This document shows, one piece after another, positions 8,868 to 16,382 of a DNA stretch of 64,000 bases (its first letter is position 1; each line of letters opens with the position of its first letter). The translations under genes were made by a program, and so were the position numbers. Under the pieces are notes generated by a model that was not told where the DNA came from, did not search any database, and worked only from the letters and a program-made list of their open reading frames with translations. This DNA comes from Burkholderia aenigmatica (GTDB lineage Bacteria; Pseudomonadota; Gammaproteobacteria; Burkholderiales; Burkholderiaceae), in contig NZ_CABVQC010000021.1 in assembly GCF_902499175.1 (NCBI RefSeq), positions 48,686 to 112,685 on the forward strand. The letters run 5' to 3'.

Positions 8868-9170
8868 TCAGGCGGCGAGCGCGATCACGAGTGGATTCCC
8901 GGACGCGGTCGCGGCGCCGGGATTTTTCCGTTCGAGCGAGCTCGCCGTACGCCGGCCGCGGCTCGACGCGATATCGCGGGCGATGCTCTTCGAGAGGTGA
9001 ATGCCCCAACCCATGTCGCGGAACAGTTCCTCGCGATCGGCAAGTTCATCCTTGCGAATCTCGATGATGCGGGCCATCTCCTGGCCGATGTCCTTGCGCA
9101 TCCACTGGAGCGCGTAGCGGCCGTTCTCGCGGATCATTCGGCGGGCGATGCGATACTGGTTCTTGTTCAT
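8868..9170 (-). CDS. Small basic protein, 100 aa
   Basis: Not recognised. MNKNQYRIARRMIRENGRY opens a helical, basic domain of ~75 residues, and the last 25 are low-complexity. There is no strong ribosome-binding site. The frame continues as plausible coding sequence beyond the TGA (see 8709-8867), so the annotated end may be a truncation. It lies 38 bp downstream of the gene at 9209. Confidence 0.5.
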   Translation of the reverse strand: MNKNQYRIARRMIRENGRYALQWMRKDIGQEMARIIEIRKDELADREELFRDMGWGIHLSKSIARDIASSRGRRTASSLERKNPGAATASGNPLVIALAA

Positions 9171-9208
9171 GGTCGGGACTCGCTGGAAGGGATCGTACTT
9201 GTTCGCGG

Positions 9209-9412
9209 TCAGCTACGGCCGGCTGCGGCCACACGTGCAGCCGTCTTGAACGCGCCGAAGGATTCCTGCAGGTTGGCCTGCCAGGCGCTGGTCGCGCGGC
9301 TTTCGCAGAAAACGACACCTTGCTCGATCGCGTAATCGAAATGCGAGCCGAGAACACGGCGAGCGATCTCCTCGCTCATTTCCTCGTGCCAGTAGCAGAC
9401 CTGTTTGGACAT
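9209..9412 (-). CDS. Small hypothetical protein, 67 aa, paralogue of 47388 gene
   Basis: GGGGAAAAC precedes the ATG. Residues 8-45 (EEMSEEIARRVLGSHFDYAI, then EQGVVFCES) align by eye with EPEAREKLGGDFAYAISLGRAYC in the 119-aa product of 47388-47747. The two therefore seem to be members of one unnamed family present at both ends of the window. Function unknown. Confidence 0.6.
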   Translation of the reverse strand: MSKQVCYWHEEMSEEIARRVLGSHFDYAIEQGVVFCESRATSAWQANLQESFGAFKTAARVAAAGRS

Positions 9413-9456
9413 CGCTGTTTTCCCCGTGATTGGCAGCAGTACGCTTGCGTGACCAA

Positions 9457-9484
9457 TACTAGCGATGTCATCTTTCGTTTCAAG
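9457..9484 (-). promoter_or_regulatory. Probable sigma70 promoter for the 9209 gene
   Basis: On the minus strand TTGAAA (9479-9484) and TAGTAT (9457-9462) are separated by 16 bp, about 45 bp before the start of the 67-aa gene. Prediction by pattern only. Confidence 0.5.
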
Positions 9485-9542
9485 CCAGCACGTAGATCTT
9501 CCCTAAGCGCTCCTCCTGGACGCCCACAGGTCTATTGCTTGC

Positions 9543-9746
9543 CTATCCGCCATTTTGGAACTCGTCGTGGGCGGCCACAACGAACGCTGCGATCGCAGCA
9601 TCACCCTGAAAATGGCCAATGCGCAAGCCATTCTCGGATCCGTCATCGGAAAAAATCTCGCCGGCGCAATTCGAGCGCCATGGAAGCGTACGGACGTCCT
9701 CGGCGATCGCCAAGTGTAAAAATTTGATCGTCGCTTCAACGGTCAT
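9543..9746 (-). CDS. Small hypothetical protein, 67 aa
   Basis: The ATG at 9746 lies inside the last codons of the upstream gene (11-bp overlap), with GAAGAG about 10 nt before it, so coupling is likely. The product, MTVEATIKFLHLAIAEDV to VAAHDEFQNGG, resembles the short phage/plasmid proteins ending in a FI/V-AAH-E helix, without a named family. Longer upstream frames are shadows of the neighbour. Confidence 0.5.
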   Translation of the reverse strand: MTVEATIKFLHLAIAEDVRTLPWRSNCAGEIFSDDGSENGLRIGHFQGDAAIAAFVVAAHDEFQNGG

Positions 9747-10281
9747 AGCAACCGCTCTTCGCGAGCAACGCTTCAACACAACGAGGGCACAGATCGAGGG
9801 GCTGGTCGAACAGTTCCTCGAACGCAATTCTCTGATCATCCTTGCTCCAATCCCATCGTTCCGCGCAGAGGGGATGGTCGTAATAGCCGCTGAATCCGCC
9901 GTCCACCTCTTCTGCGACATGGAGCACACCGCCGGCTTTTAGGAAGCAGCGCCGATTCTCTTCGAATCTTCTGCTGAGCGGGTACAGGAGTCGATCGTCC
10001 GTTGCCAACCCGAACTGCGGCTCGCCATAAATTTCTCCGTTCGCGGAAAAACTACGCCCGTGAGCCAATACCTTGCGAATCACCCGCACGATGGTGCTGC
10101 GCTTCGGAACGGCTGCATCCAACGCTTTCCCGCTTTCGTCCCGGTCATAGACGCGCCACGCCGCGGCTGGCTCGGCAAAAAGCGGCGGCATAGACCATCC
10201 TGACGTGTCGCAATGAATAAAGAACCGGTTTGGCTCTTTGGCGTTGACTCCATATTCAACGCGACCCAATATGCGTCCCAT
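9736..10281 (-). CDS. Hypothetical protein, 181 aa
   Basis: Not recognised. GGAG lies 7 nt before the ATG at 10281. It ends in DLCPRCVEALLAKSGC, a CPxC knuckle that may bind zinc with another cysteine or histidine. The middle is alpha/beta-like (TIVRVIRKVLAHGRSF). It is first of a two-gene unit with the 67-aa gene that overlaps its end. Confidence 0.6.
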   Translation of the reverse strand: MGRILGRVEYGVNAKEPNRFFIHCDTSGWSMPPLFAEPAAAWRVYDRDESGKALDAAVPKRSTIVRVIRKVLAHGRSFSANGEIYGEPQFGLATDDRLLYPLSRRFEENRRCFLKAGGVLHVAEEVDGGFSGYYDHPLCAERWDWSKDDQRIAFEELFDQPLDLCPRCVEALLAKSGCYDR

Positions 10282-10398
10282 ATAGTTCTCCGATTGGTTT
10301 CAACCTAGTGTGGTGTGATGTGCGCGGAGGGCGTTATCGTCGCACGTCATCGTTCAAGCCGAGATTTCCATCTGCAACTCCCCCCTTTCTTGGCTCGC

Positions 10399-10722
10399 CT
10401 ATATTGCGTTCTCGCACGTTCCGGCAATAGGTACGGGCGACACCAGCGTGGCGATCAGAGCGTACCCCGGATACTGCGTTTGCGCGCTCTTGATGAAGGT
10501 CTGAAGCGCGGCGCCACCATCGTCAGCCGTCAAAATCGCCTGAATCGGTTTGATGACGTCGGTGCTGCCGTTCTTCCGCAGCACCCCAGACACCATAAAG
10601 CGGGTCGGCTGACGAACATGCCAGCCAATACGAATCGATCGGCCACCGTAACCTTCCGCGAGAGCTGCCGTAGAAATCACAAGCAAGGTCGCGACGACCA
10701 CCCCCTTGAACACCGCACGCAT
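10399..10722 (-). CDS. Exported hypothetical protein, 107 aa
   Basis: The ATG at 10722 opens a signal peptide (MRAVFKGVVVATLLVISTAA, cleavage likely after ALA at ~22). The mature ~85 aa includes FMVSGVLRKNGSTDVIKPIQ and one C-terminal cysteine. The longer 173-residue frame is rejected because it overlaps the membrane protein gene upstream and has no site. It is last in the string that starts at 12677. Confidence 0.6.
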   Translation of the reverse strand: MRAVFKGVVVATLLVISTAALAEGYGGRSIRIGWHVRQPTRFMVSGVLRKNGSTDVIKPIQAILTADDGGAALQTFIKSAQTQYPGYALIATLVSPVPIAGTCENAI

Positions 10723-10739
10723 GTCGTTTTTCCCTTCAA

Positions 10740-10889
10740 TCAAGTTGCATTGATCACAATCAGCGTGGCAATGCCCGAGATCCCCGCGTACAAGAGGGCG
10801 TTGGCAAATGCTGCCGCAATTGCCTTCCCATAGCCTGCGCTTCCGTCCTTCCATTTGTTCAGCAACATGCTTTTTCTTGTTCCGCGCAT
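10740..10889 (-). CDS. Small membrane protein, 49 aa
   Basis: Too short for most gene finders. The ATG at 10889 overlaps the stop of the upstream gene (TGATG), a typical coupling arrangement; a second ATG seven codons later could also serve. The C-terminal 30 residues, KAIAAAFANALLYAGISGIA on to TLIVINAT, form one membrane helix. Function unknown. Confidence 0.55.
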   Translation of the reverse strand: MRGTRKSMLLNKWKDGSAGYGKAIAAAFANALLYAGISGIATLIVINAT

Positions 10890-11365
10890 CAGCCTTGGCT
10901 CGGAACCAGCTTCCACCCACTGGCCGGGTCCATCAGCAAATCGTTCGCGTGTACGCAGGCCTCCGGTGTCAGCAGTTGCATGCGAATAACGCCCGGCTGA
11001 GGATTTCTCACCTGGCATTCGACGATATCGCCCACCCGGGCAAACTGAGTCAGATCCATATCGCTTTTCCCTTGCCCCTTCCAGGTGCGCTCCCACGTTG
11101 TCGGGCAATGCTTGACCAGCTCGGCAACAATCGATCGGATGTTGCCATGATCGCGGCACCGATCAACACCGCTTCCCGGGATGCAGCGGATTTCCGGAAT
11201 GCCATCCAGGCTACCGGCGAACAAGCCAACATAGTCAGCCTGGATCAGCACTCGACGTTGCAATTCTTCGCGGCTCATGCCTTTGACCTCGGCCACGAAA
11301 TCCCCGCGAACATGCGTCAACTTCGTGGCAAGCTCCTCGATCCAGTCGTTCTCCGGTTCTCCCAT
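10889..11365 (-). CDS. Hypothetical protein, 158 aa
   Basis: Not recognised. The ATG at 11365 (MGEPENDWIEELATKL) has GGAAGAG 5 nt upstream; the longer frame starts at a TTG. It is a soluble protein with three cysteines in the middle (IRCIPGSGVDRC and KHC). The end KLVPSQG leads directly into the overlapping 49-aa membrane protein gene. Confidence 0.6.
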   Translation of the reverse strand: MGEPENDWIEELATKLTHVRGDFVAEVKGMSREELQRRVLIQADYVGLFAGSLDGIPEIRCIPGSGVDRCRDHGNIRSIVAELVKHCPTTWERTWKGQGKSDMDLTQFARVGDIVECQVRNPQPGVIRMQLLTPEACVHANDLLMDPASGWKLVPSQG

Positions 11366-11383
11366 TTCTCTTCCGTTCAATCA

Positions 11384-11587
11384 CTAGATGTCGTCGTCGC
11401 GCTCCGCGAGCACGACGTGCTTCACGCCGGCAGCCTGCTCGATGTTCTCCAGGCTGACGGACGGGCGGTTTACGCAGTTGCCGGGAATCTGGTGCTCTTC
11501 GCGCCAAAACGTGCCAGTCGTCGTTCTTCGAAAGACCCGATCGGAGATTTGCGCACGAGTACCCGGGGCATAGTCCTGTAGGCGCAT
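11384..11587 (-). CDS. Small hypothetical protein, 67 aa
   Basis: The ATG at 11587 shares one base with the stop of the upstream gene (TGATG), and GGAGG lies 4 nt before it. The product is polar with one cysteine (IPGNCVNRPS) and an acidic end (AERDDDI). No family recognised. Confidence 0.55.
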   Translation of the reverse strand: MRLQDYAPGTRAQISDRVFRRTTTGTFWREEHQIPGNCVNRPSVSLENIEQAAGVKHVVLAERDDDI

Positions 11588-11895
11588 CAAGCCTCCCGAG
11601 CCAGAAAAAGGTCGACATCGACGCCTGCATCGCGCAGCAGACCCGTACCCTCTTCGGTATCGATTCCGACCGCAGCTTCAACATATTCGGCATTGGTCGC
11701 GATCATCTGCACCCGACCATCCGGCATAACCTCGACGATCATCTCGGTCGATTCGAAAATCGTCTCGTGATCGATCGCATGCGTGCGCATGTACGGCATA
11801 TCGGTTACGCGGAGCTTCTTCGTGTAGAAGGTGCCCTGCTGATCGGGGTATTCCACGGGAGCAAACCCGGATGCCTTGAGAACCTTGATGTTCAT
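11587..11895 (-). CDS. Hypothetical protein, 102 aa
   Basis: Not recognised. The ATG at 11895 (MNIKVLKASGFAPVEYP) is chosen; AAGGGA lies ~9 nt before it. The predicted beta-rich core (TEMIVEVMPDGRVQMIATNA) is followed by an acidic helix. The 184-codon longer frame overlaps the 55-aa gene and is Arg-rich shadow. It is coupled to the next gene by a TGATG overlap. Confidence 0.55.
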   Translation of the reverse strand: MNIKVLKASGFAPVEYPDQQGTFYTKKLRVTDMPYMRTHAIDHETIFESTEMIVEVMPDGRVQMIATNAEYVEAAVGIDTEEGTGLLRDAGVDVDLFLAREA

Positions 11896-11915
11896 GATTC
11901 GTAGTCCCTTGATCG

Positions 11916-12083
11916 TTATTTCTGACGCTCGAGCGAATAGAGCTTCACCGGGTTCTTGACGGCCAGGTCGTTCATCTCCTTCCGCGCCGCCCTTTCCGGC
12001 TTCCAGGCGCAGCCGATATCGACGGCCACCCGGCCCTCTCCCTTCCACACGGTCTCGACGACTCGATAGAGCTTCTGGGCCAT
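11916..12083 (-). CDS. Small basic protein, 55 aa
   Basis: Found by reading the gap between two packed genes. MAQKLYRVVETVWKGEGRVA to LAVKNPVKLYSLERQK is a 55-codon frame, 2 bp after the upstream stop and 20 bp before the next start. It is lysine/arginine rich with one cysteine. The packing and frame usage support a real gene; function unknown. Confidence 0.5.
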   Translation of the reverse strand: MAQKLYRVVETVWKGEGRVAVDIGCAWKPERAARKEMNDLAVKNPVKLYSLERQK

Positions 12084-12085
12084 CG

Positions 12086-12376
12086 TCAGGCGGCCCCGCC
12101 AACGAGCACCCAGCCCTTGGACGTCGACCGGATTTTCTCAGCCTTGCGAAGTGCCTGCAGGCGTCGATCGATGATGCGCCAACCCGGCGCGCTGCTTTTC
12201 CCGTGTCTGGCTTCTGCCTTCTCGATCTGCGCAAGGCGTTCGCCTTCGGCGCTGATCGCGGGATTCGCACTGATCAGAAAAAACGGCACCGGGGTGGCCG
12301 GCGTCAAAAGCCCTGGTGCCGGCGTTGCACCAATCCGTTCCAGAATGAGTTGGTCCAGCGTTTCGTACTTGCTCAT
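12086..12376 (-). CDS. Hypothetical protein, 96 aa
   Basis: Not recognised. The start at MSKYETLDQLILERIG lies 7 bp after the upstream stop. The C-terminal half is basic (WRIIDRRLQALRKAEKIRST, then SKGWVLV), consistent with a small helical, perhaps winged-helix, nucleic-acid-binding domain; this is a guess. The next gene follows after 2 bp. Confidence 0.5.
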   Translation of the reverse strand: MSKYETLDQLILERIGATPAPGLLTPATPVPFFLISANPAISAEGERLAQIEKAEARHGKSSAPGWRIIDRRLQALRKAEKIRSTSKGWVLVGGAA

Positions 12377-12383
12377 GTGATCA

Positions 12384-12677
12384 TCAGTCGTCGCCGCGCG
12401 AAGTCGTCCCCACCAGGACGGCGACCGCCTCGTCTTTCGTTTTGAACCCCGGGCCCAGCAGCATGGCTGCACGGGTGCCGCGACCCAGCGTAATCGTGCA
12501 GCCTGCCTGCTTCGCAAACCAGCGCCACCGATCGGCCTTCACTTGCGGCGCCGTGATCTTGCTCACGACGACCTTGACCTTCTCGCGCCAGATTTCCCCG
12601 ATGGCGTTTTCGCCCACGTGGACCTGCTGATGCGCAGACTTCTCGCTCCCAGAGACTTTCGTCAACCTCGTAGTCAT
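12384..12677 (-). CDS. Hypothetical protein, 97 aa
   Basis: First gene of a seven- to eight-gene minus-strand string. GAGGGAGAAG precedes the ATG, and a TAGAAT hexamer about 30 bp upstream could be the -10. The basic N-terminal half (IWREKVKVVVSKITAPQVKA) contains an aromatic motif DRWRWFAKQAG. No family recognised. Confidence 0.6.
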   Translation of the reverse strand: MTTRLTKVSGSEKSAHQQVHVGENAIGEIWREKVKVVVSKITAPQVKADRWRWFAKQAGCTITLGRGTRAAMLLGPGFKTKDEAVAVLVGTTSRGDD

Positions 12678-12873
12678 GGTTAGCTTCTCCCTCTATCGAT
12701 GCCAATTCTAGCGACGCAGCCCAACGGTTCTAGCCCTCGCGGATGCCCTGCCGCTCATGTCACCCGCCGCGCGATTCCACTTCGGAATCTCTGGCCCTCC
12801 TTCTCTGATATCGGCGCCTGCGCGTACAAATCCAGTCCGAAGTCACTTTTCCGCCTTTCGCAAGCGGCAGGTA
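12678..12873. other. Divergent spacer before hipB-like gene
   Basis: About 270 bp separate the minus-strand operon starting at 12677 from the plus-strand hipB-like gene. The left ~195 bp hold only the presumed TAGAAT -10 of the minus operon. The right part is the operator region described separately. No open frame of note. Confidence 0.5.
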
Positions 12874-12949
12874 TAGTAACCAAACTGGGTGGCTTGGTTA
12901 TTTTGCCAACCATGCTACTATGATAACCATCTAGCCAATTTGGTTACTA
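12874..12949 (+). promoter_or_regulatory. hipB operator/promoter with inverted repeats
   Basis: TAGTAACCAAACTGG at 12874-12888 and CCAATTTGGTTACTA at 12935-12949 form a 15-bp inverted repeat with one mismatch. Between them are more half sites around GGTTA/TAACC (TTGGTTATTTTGCCAACCA at 12894-12912, GATAACC at 12922-12928). A promoter with TTGGTT (12894-12899) and TACTAT (12916-12921), 16 bp apart, lies between the arms. Autorepression by the XRE protein, as in known hipBA loci, is inferred. Confidence 0.7.
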
Positions 12950-13251
12950 TGATGACCACATCAGCCACTCTTGGCGCCGACATTCGTCGGGCTCGCGAAG
13001 CCCGCGGGATGAGCGCAAGCGAGCTTGCGGACCGGGCGTCCGTGAACCGCCTCACGCTGCGTGAACTGGAAACCGGGACCGGAAATCCCCGGCTCAGCAC
13101 GCTGCTGGCGGTTTGCCACGTTCTCGAGCTGGATCTGAACGTCCTGCCGCGCGGCTTGGCGCCGATGGTCGGCAGCGATACGAACCTTCGCAGCGGAGCG
13201 CTCAAGCGGCTCCTGGCCACCAGGCGGGATCGCACCAAGCCAAAGGAGTGA
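12949..13251 (+). CDS. HipB-like XRE-family antitoxin/repressor
   Basis: A 100-aa protein starting at one of two adjacent ATGs. Residues ~9-65 are a lambda-repressor-type helix-turn-helix: ADIRRAREARGMSASELADR, then RLTLRELETGTGNPRLSTL. The family pairs with HipA kinases, binding the operator and restraining the toxin. The ATG touches the right operator arm and has no Shine-Dalgarno. It heads a plus-strand run with the 72-aa gene and the hipA-like gene. Confidence 0.85.
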   Translation: MMTTSATLGADIRRAREARGMSASELADRASVNRLTLRELETGTGNPRLSTLLAVCHVLELDLNVLPRGLAPMVGSDTNLRSGALKRLLATRRDRTKPKE

Positions 13252-13302
13252 GTTCTGGGCTGAGAGCCCGAAGCAGGAAAGCCCTAATATCCGCACTGGA
13301 AA

Positions 13303-13521
13303 ATGACAATGAGCGAACGATTCAGCAAGCCGAACATGATCGCGGCCCTCGAGCGTCGAGCCGAGGCACTGCAGAAAAAGCACGGGTTCAACCCGAGCAA
13401 CGGCACGGCTCAACTGACGGGGCCGCTGGCCACGCAGGAAGCAGCCGTCGCATACGGGGATTTCCGTCTGACTCTGGACCTCATCCAGTGGATCGAAGAC
13501 GGCTCCTTCTTCCGCCACTGA
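13303..13521 (+). CDS. Small protein between hipB- and hipA-like genes, 72 aa
   Basis: Not recognised. ATG at 13303 or 13309; GGAAA precedes the second by 7 nt. The helical protein MTMSERFSKPNMIAALERRA ends LDLIQWIEDGSFFRH. It sits 51 bp after hipB and 16 bp before hipA, so it is co-transcribed. Three-gene hipBST loci are known, where HipS resembles the HipA N-subdomain; I see no such resemblance, and HipA here keeps its own N-terminal domain. It may be an extra regulator of the kinase, or a passenger. Confidence 0.6.
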   Translation: MTMSERFSKPNMIAALERRAEALQKKHGFNPSNGTAQLTGPLATQEAAVAYGDFRLTLDLIQWIEDGSFFRH

Positions 13522-13537
13522 GCCGCAGGAACGTTCC

Positions 13538-14842
13538 ATGAGCCTTGTCCGTTCCCTGCGCATCGTCATCGACACGGTCAACGTCGGTTCGCTCTTCGAG
13601 CTCGACGACGGCCGCAGCTACTTCCGCTTCGACGAAGGCTACGCGATGATGCCCGAAGCCGAGCGCCCGGTTCTGTCCCAGGCTTTCGAAGCGGAAACCG
13701 AAGCAGAGACGCGATCGCAATTGCTCGACCCGGCGCTCGAGGAAACGCGCGGCGACGGCAAGCGCGGCCTGCCGCCCTTTTTCGAGAACCTGCTGCCAGA
13801 AGGGCGGCTGCGTCGCCAGTTGATCGAGGACGCCGGTATCGAAGAGCGCGATAGCCTCGGCCTCCTCGCCTACTGCGGATCGGATCTGCCAGGCAACGTC
13901 CAGGCCGTTCAGGAAACGCTCACCGAACAGCAGCTCGGCCGCCTGCTCACGCAGGGCAACGACAGCTTCGAGATGAGTTCAGCCCAGATGCCGGCGCCTG
14001 AATCGACGTCGCTCTCCGGCGTGCAACCCAAGGTCGCGCTCGTGCGCGAGCCCGGCGGGCGGTACGTCATGCGCTCGAAGAACAATGGCGGCCACTACAT
14101 CGGCAAGCTGCCTGCGTCCGATTTCCCACAGATGCCCGAAGTCGAGCACGCTTCGCTGAACCTTGCCCGGGCGGCCGGGGTAACGACGTGCGAGCACGAA
14201 TTGCTTCCGCTGACGGAGATTGCCGGTCAGTTGCACGAGGCTATGCGGGAGGATTCCACCCGGTTCCTGCTGGTGCATCGCTTCGACCGGGACGCCAGCA
14301 CACCGAACGCCCGGCTGCACGCAGAGGACATGGCGCAGGTCACGTCGACGCTTCCGCAGAACAAGTACTCGCTCTCCTATGCGGATCTCGGCCTGGTCCT
14401 GCTCGCGCGCTCAACGCGCGGCGAGGACGATGTGCATGAGATGCTGCGCAGGCTGACCGTCAACGAACTGCTCGGGAACCCGGACGCACACCTCAAGAAT
14501 TTCGGTCTGCTGTATAGGACACCTCGCACCGCGTCACTCTCGCCGGCCTACGATATCGTCGCGTACAGCGCATGGAACGGCTCGACCGGGCACGGCTTGA
14601 AGCTGGTCGACGGCACTAAGACCCGCGAGATTTCTCCGGCCATCGTGCGTCAGTGGGCGAACCATTGGGGACTTCCGGAAGCGGCGTTGTCCAAGACCAT
14701 CTCCGAAACAGTGGACGCGGCAATGCGAACTTGGGAAGACGTTCTCGCCGCAGCAACGTTGACCAATCAGCATCGGGCCCGGATCTGGGAGCACGTTCGT
14801 TCCACGAAGCTGGCGGCACGCTGGCTCAAGCGACACAACTAG
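13538..14842 (+). CDS. HipA-like serine/threonine kinase toxin
   Basis: A 434-aa full-length HipA-family protein. The HipA N-terminal subdomain is at ~5-130 with LPPFFENLLPEGRLR (78-92). The kinase core starts with SLSGVQPK (158-165, glycine-rich loop). The catalytic NPDAHLKN is at 314-321 (D316, N321), and the metal-binding AYD aspartate is D339. Known HipA phosphorylates glutamyl-tRNA synthetase or other translation targets and causes growth arrest; the target here is unknown. All key residues appear present, so the enzyme is probably active. Confidence 0.88.
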   Translation: MSLVRSLRIVIDTVNVGSLFELDDGRSYFRFDEGYAMMPEAERPVLSQAFEAETEAETRSQLLDPALEETRGDGKRGLPPFFENLLPEGRLRRQLIEDAGIEERDSLGLLAYCGSDLPGNVQAVQETLTEQQLGRLLTQGNDSFEMSSAQMPAPESTSLSGVQPKVALVREPGGRYVMRSKNNGGHYIGKLPASDFPQMPEVEHASLNLARAAGVTTCEHELLPLTEIAGQLHEAMREDSTRFLLVHRFDRDASTPNARLHAEDMAQVTSTLPQNKYSLSYADLGLVLLARSTRGEDDVHEMLRRLTVNELLGNPDAHLKNFGLLYRTPRTASLSPAYDIVAYSAWNGSTGHGLKLVDGTKTREISPAIVRQWANHWGLPEAALSKTISETVDAAMRTWEDVLAAATLTNQHRARIWEHVRSTKLAARWLKRHN

Positions 14843-14884
14843 GCGCCGCACTGCCCTCCTAACCGAATTCCAACCACCGACACG

Positions 14885-15472
14885 ATGCCAAAAACCAACG
14901 ACGAACTGCTCGCGATTATCCGGCCGCTGGCTCAGGCCCGCTACGAAGTTGACACCCACTGGGGGATGCTCGACAAGACACTTGCTGACATGACCCAGGA
15001 TTACGGTCTGGAATTAAACCCGGACTACCAGCGCGGGCATGTTTGGACGTCGGCGCAACAACAAGCCTACGTCGAGGGCGTTCTCCGCGGCGCGATATCC
15101 ACCGCCGGCCTGACGATCCAGTTCAACTGCCCGACCTTCGAATCGCGTCTGTTGGCTAAGGATCGCGATCTGCCGGACGGTTTTCAGGTGATGGACGGCC
15201 TGCAGCGGCTGACGGCCGTCCGCGAGTTCATGGCGGGCAACGTTCATCCGTTCGGGCTCACTCTCGACGACCTGGCCGGCACCTCTTTCACGCCGAAGGG
15301 CATGGCCTACCGTCTACGCTTCGCCGTGTTCTGCTTCCAGTACAAGATCGACGTGCTGGAGCATTACCTAGCGCTCAACCGCGGCGGCACGCCGCACAGC
15401 GACGATGAGATCGCTCGCATCCTTGCCATGCGCGACGAGCTCGTGCGCGCCGGTGCCCCGCGATCGCGCTGA
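14885..15472 (+). CDS. DUF262-domain protein, 195 aa
   Basis: The N-terminal DUF262 (ParB/sulfiredoxin-like) motif is visible: LNPDYQRGHVWT (45-55), DGLQRLTAVREF (104-115) and LNRGGTPHSDDEI near the end. DUF262 is the N-terminal half of GmrSD/BrxU-type restriction enzymes. Here the protein stops after ~195 residues and lacks the usual HNH (DUF1524) C-terminus, like many short plasmid or phage members. It lies 42 bp after the hipA-like gene and may be co-transcribed. Confidence 0.8.
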   Translation: MPKTNDELLAIIRPLAQARYEVDTHWGMLDKTLADMTQDYGLELNPDYQRGHVWTSAQQQAYVEGVLRGAISTAGLTIQFNCPTFESRLLAKDRDLPDGFQVMDGLQRLTAVREFMAGNVHPFGLTLDDLAGTSFTPKGMAYRLRFAVFCFQYKIDVLEHYLALNRGGTPHSDDEIARILAMRDELVRAGAPRSR

Positions 15473-15501
15473 GCAGCCCCGAATCCACACCGGAGATTCC
15501 C

Positions 15502-15939
15502 ATGCCCAAGACTCAAACCGAAATGAAGCTCGAATCCGCCTGGGCGATGTTCATGTCGCTAAACGCGAAACAGCCGTACATTCGCCGCTCGCAGGTGATC
15601 GAGTTCCTCGCGAATAGCGTGAGGCGCGATCAACGCGAGGTTGCCATCAAGGCGGCCGATCAGTTCATGAAGCAAGCCCGCAAAGACAAGATGCTGGTCA
15701 AGTCAGGGCATGTCCACTGGCGTTTCGTCGGCGTTACACGCAAACTGATCGACGGTCGGCCTGTTGCGGAAACAGCAATGACGACGCTCGAAATCACCTC
15801 CCGCGTCCCGTCGAAGTGGCTGTCGGTGGATCTCGAAACCGGCGACGTATGGCAGGGCAACGAGGCCGGTAAATGGGTGCGGGCCTCACCCGAGAACGTG
15901 AGCACGCTCAAGCTTCTGGCTGGGAAAATCGTCGAATAA
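15502..15939 (+). CDS. Hypothetical protein, 145 aa
   Basis: Not recognised as a named family. Residues 10-70 are helical and basic (ESAWAMFMSLNAKQPYIRRS) and may form a winged helix-like fold. The tail holds PSKWLSVDLETGDVW, also seen in related form in the membrane protein at 3496-3876. Translation may be linked to the DUF262 gene 29 bp upstream. Last plus-strand gene of the module. Confidence 0.6.
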   Translation: MPKTQTEMKLESAWAMFMSLNAKQPYIRRSQVIEFLANSVRRDQREVAIKAADQFMKQARKDKMLVKSGHVHWRFVGVTRKLIDGRPVAETAMTTLEITSRVPSKWLSVDLETGDVWQGNEAGKWVRASPENVSTLKLLAGKIVE

Positions 15940-16010
15940 CCTTCTCCCAGCAGCGCCACACTGCTTCAGGCGCCTGCTGCTGGCACTCCGGACAAGGAAG
16001 CAGAGATATC

Positions 16011-16040
16011 CGCATTTCGCGGTTGACGTCAACCACCGAA
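16011..16040 (+). repeat. Left 30-bp inverted repeat
   Basis: Pairs with 16303-16332 in inverted orientation, 28 of 30 positions matching. The core GGTTGACGTCAACC (16021-16034) is itself a perfect palindrome. The two copies bracket one 68-aa gene. No clear target duplication is visible outside them. Confidence 0.7.
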
Positions 16041-16080
16041 TGCGGATTCCTGATACTGGCTACCAACCATCGGCCGGACG

Positions 16081-16287
16081 CTATCGGTCGACGGACGTTT
16101 CAGGTAGCCGTTTCAACGCGCCGCGTACGGCTGCGAATGGATCCTGGGCGCTTTCACCTTCGGCCCGCACCACAGAAAACGCGCAAACACCCTTCACGAC
16201 ATATTCCGGTGGGTCTTCTACAGCGACCAGCATTGTCCCCGCCTTGATGACAGCATCATCTTGCCCATGCTGCGTCGGCTCTTCCAT
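16081..16287 (-). CDS. Small protein inside inverted repeats, 68 aa
   Basis: The start at MEEPTQHGQDDAVIKAG has an AAGGGGAAAGGGG tract before it. The middle is beta-like (KAGTMLVAVEDPPEYVVKGV, then CAFSVVRAEGE), followed by a basic helix. No family recognised. It lies between 30-bp inverted repeats, so it could be the only gene of a very small mobile or regulated unit. Confidence 0.5.
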   Translation of the reverse strand: MEEPTQHGQDDAVIKAGTMLVAVEDPPEYVVKGVCAFSVVRAEGESAQDPFAAVRGALKRLPETSVDR

Positions 16288-16302
16288 CCCCTTTCCCCTT
16301 CT

Positions 16303-16332
16303 TTCGGTGGTTGACGTCAGCCGCGACATGCG
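16303..16332 (-). repeat. Right 30-bp inverted repeat
   Basis: Reverse complement of the repeat at 16011-16040 with two mismatches. It lies about 16 bp upstream of the start of the 68-aa gene, so it could also act as its operator. Confidence 0.7.
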
Positions 16333-16382
16333 AATGCCCGAAAACAGCCGGGCATCGCCCGGCCGTCCTGCGGCCGCGTGGC

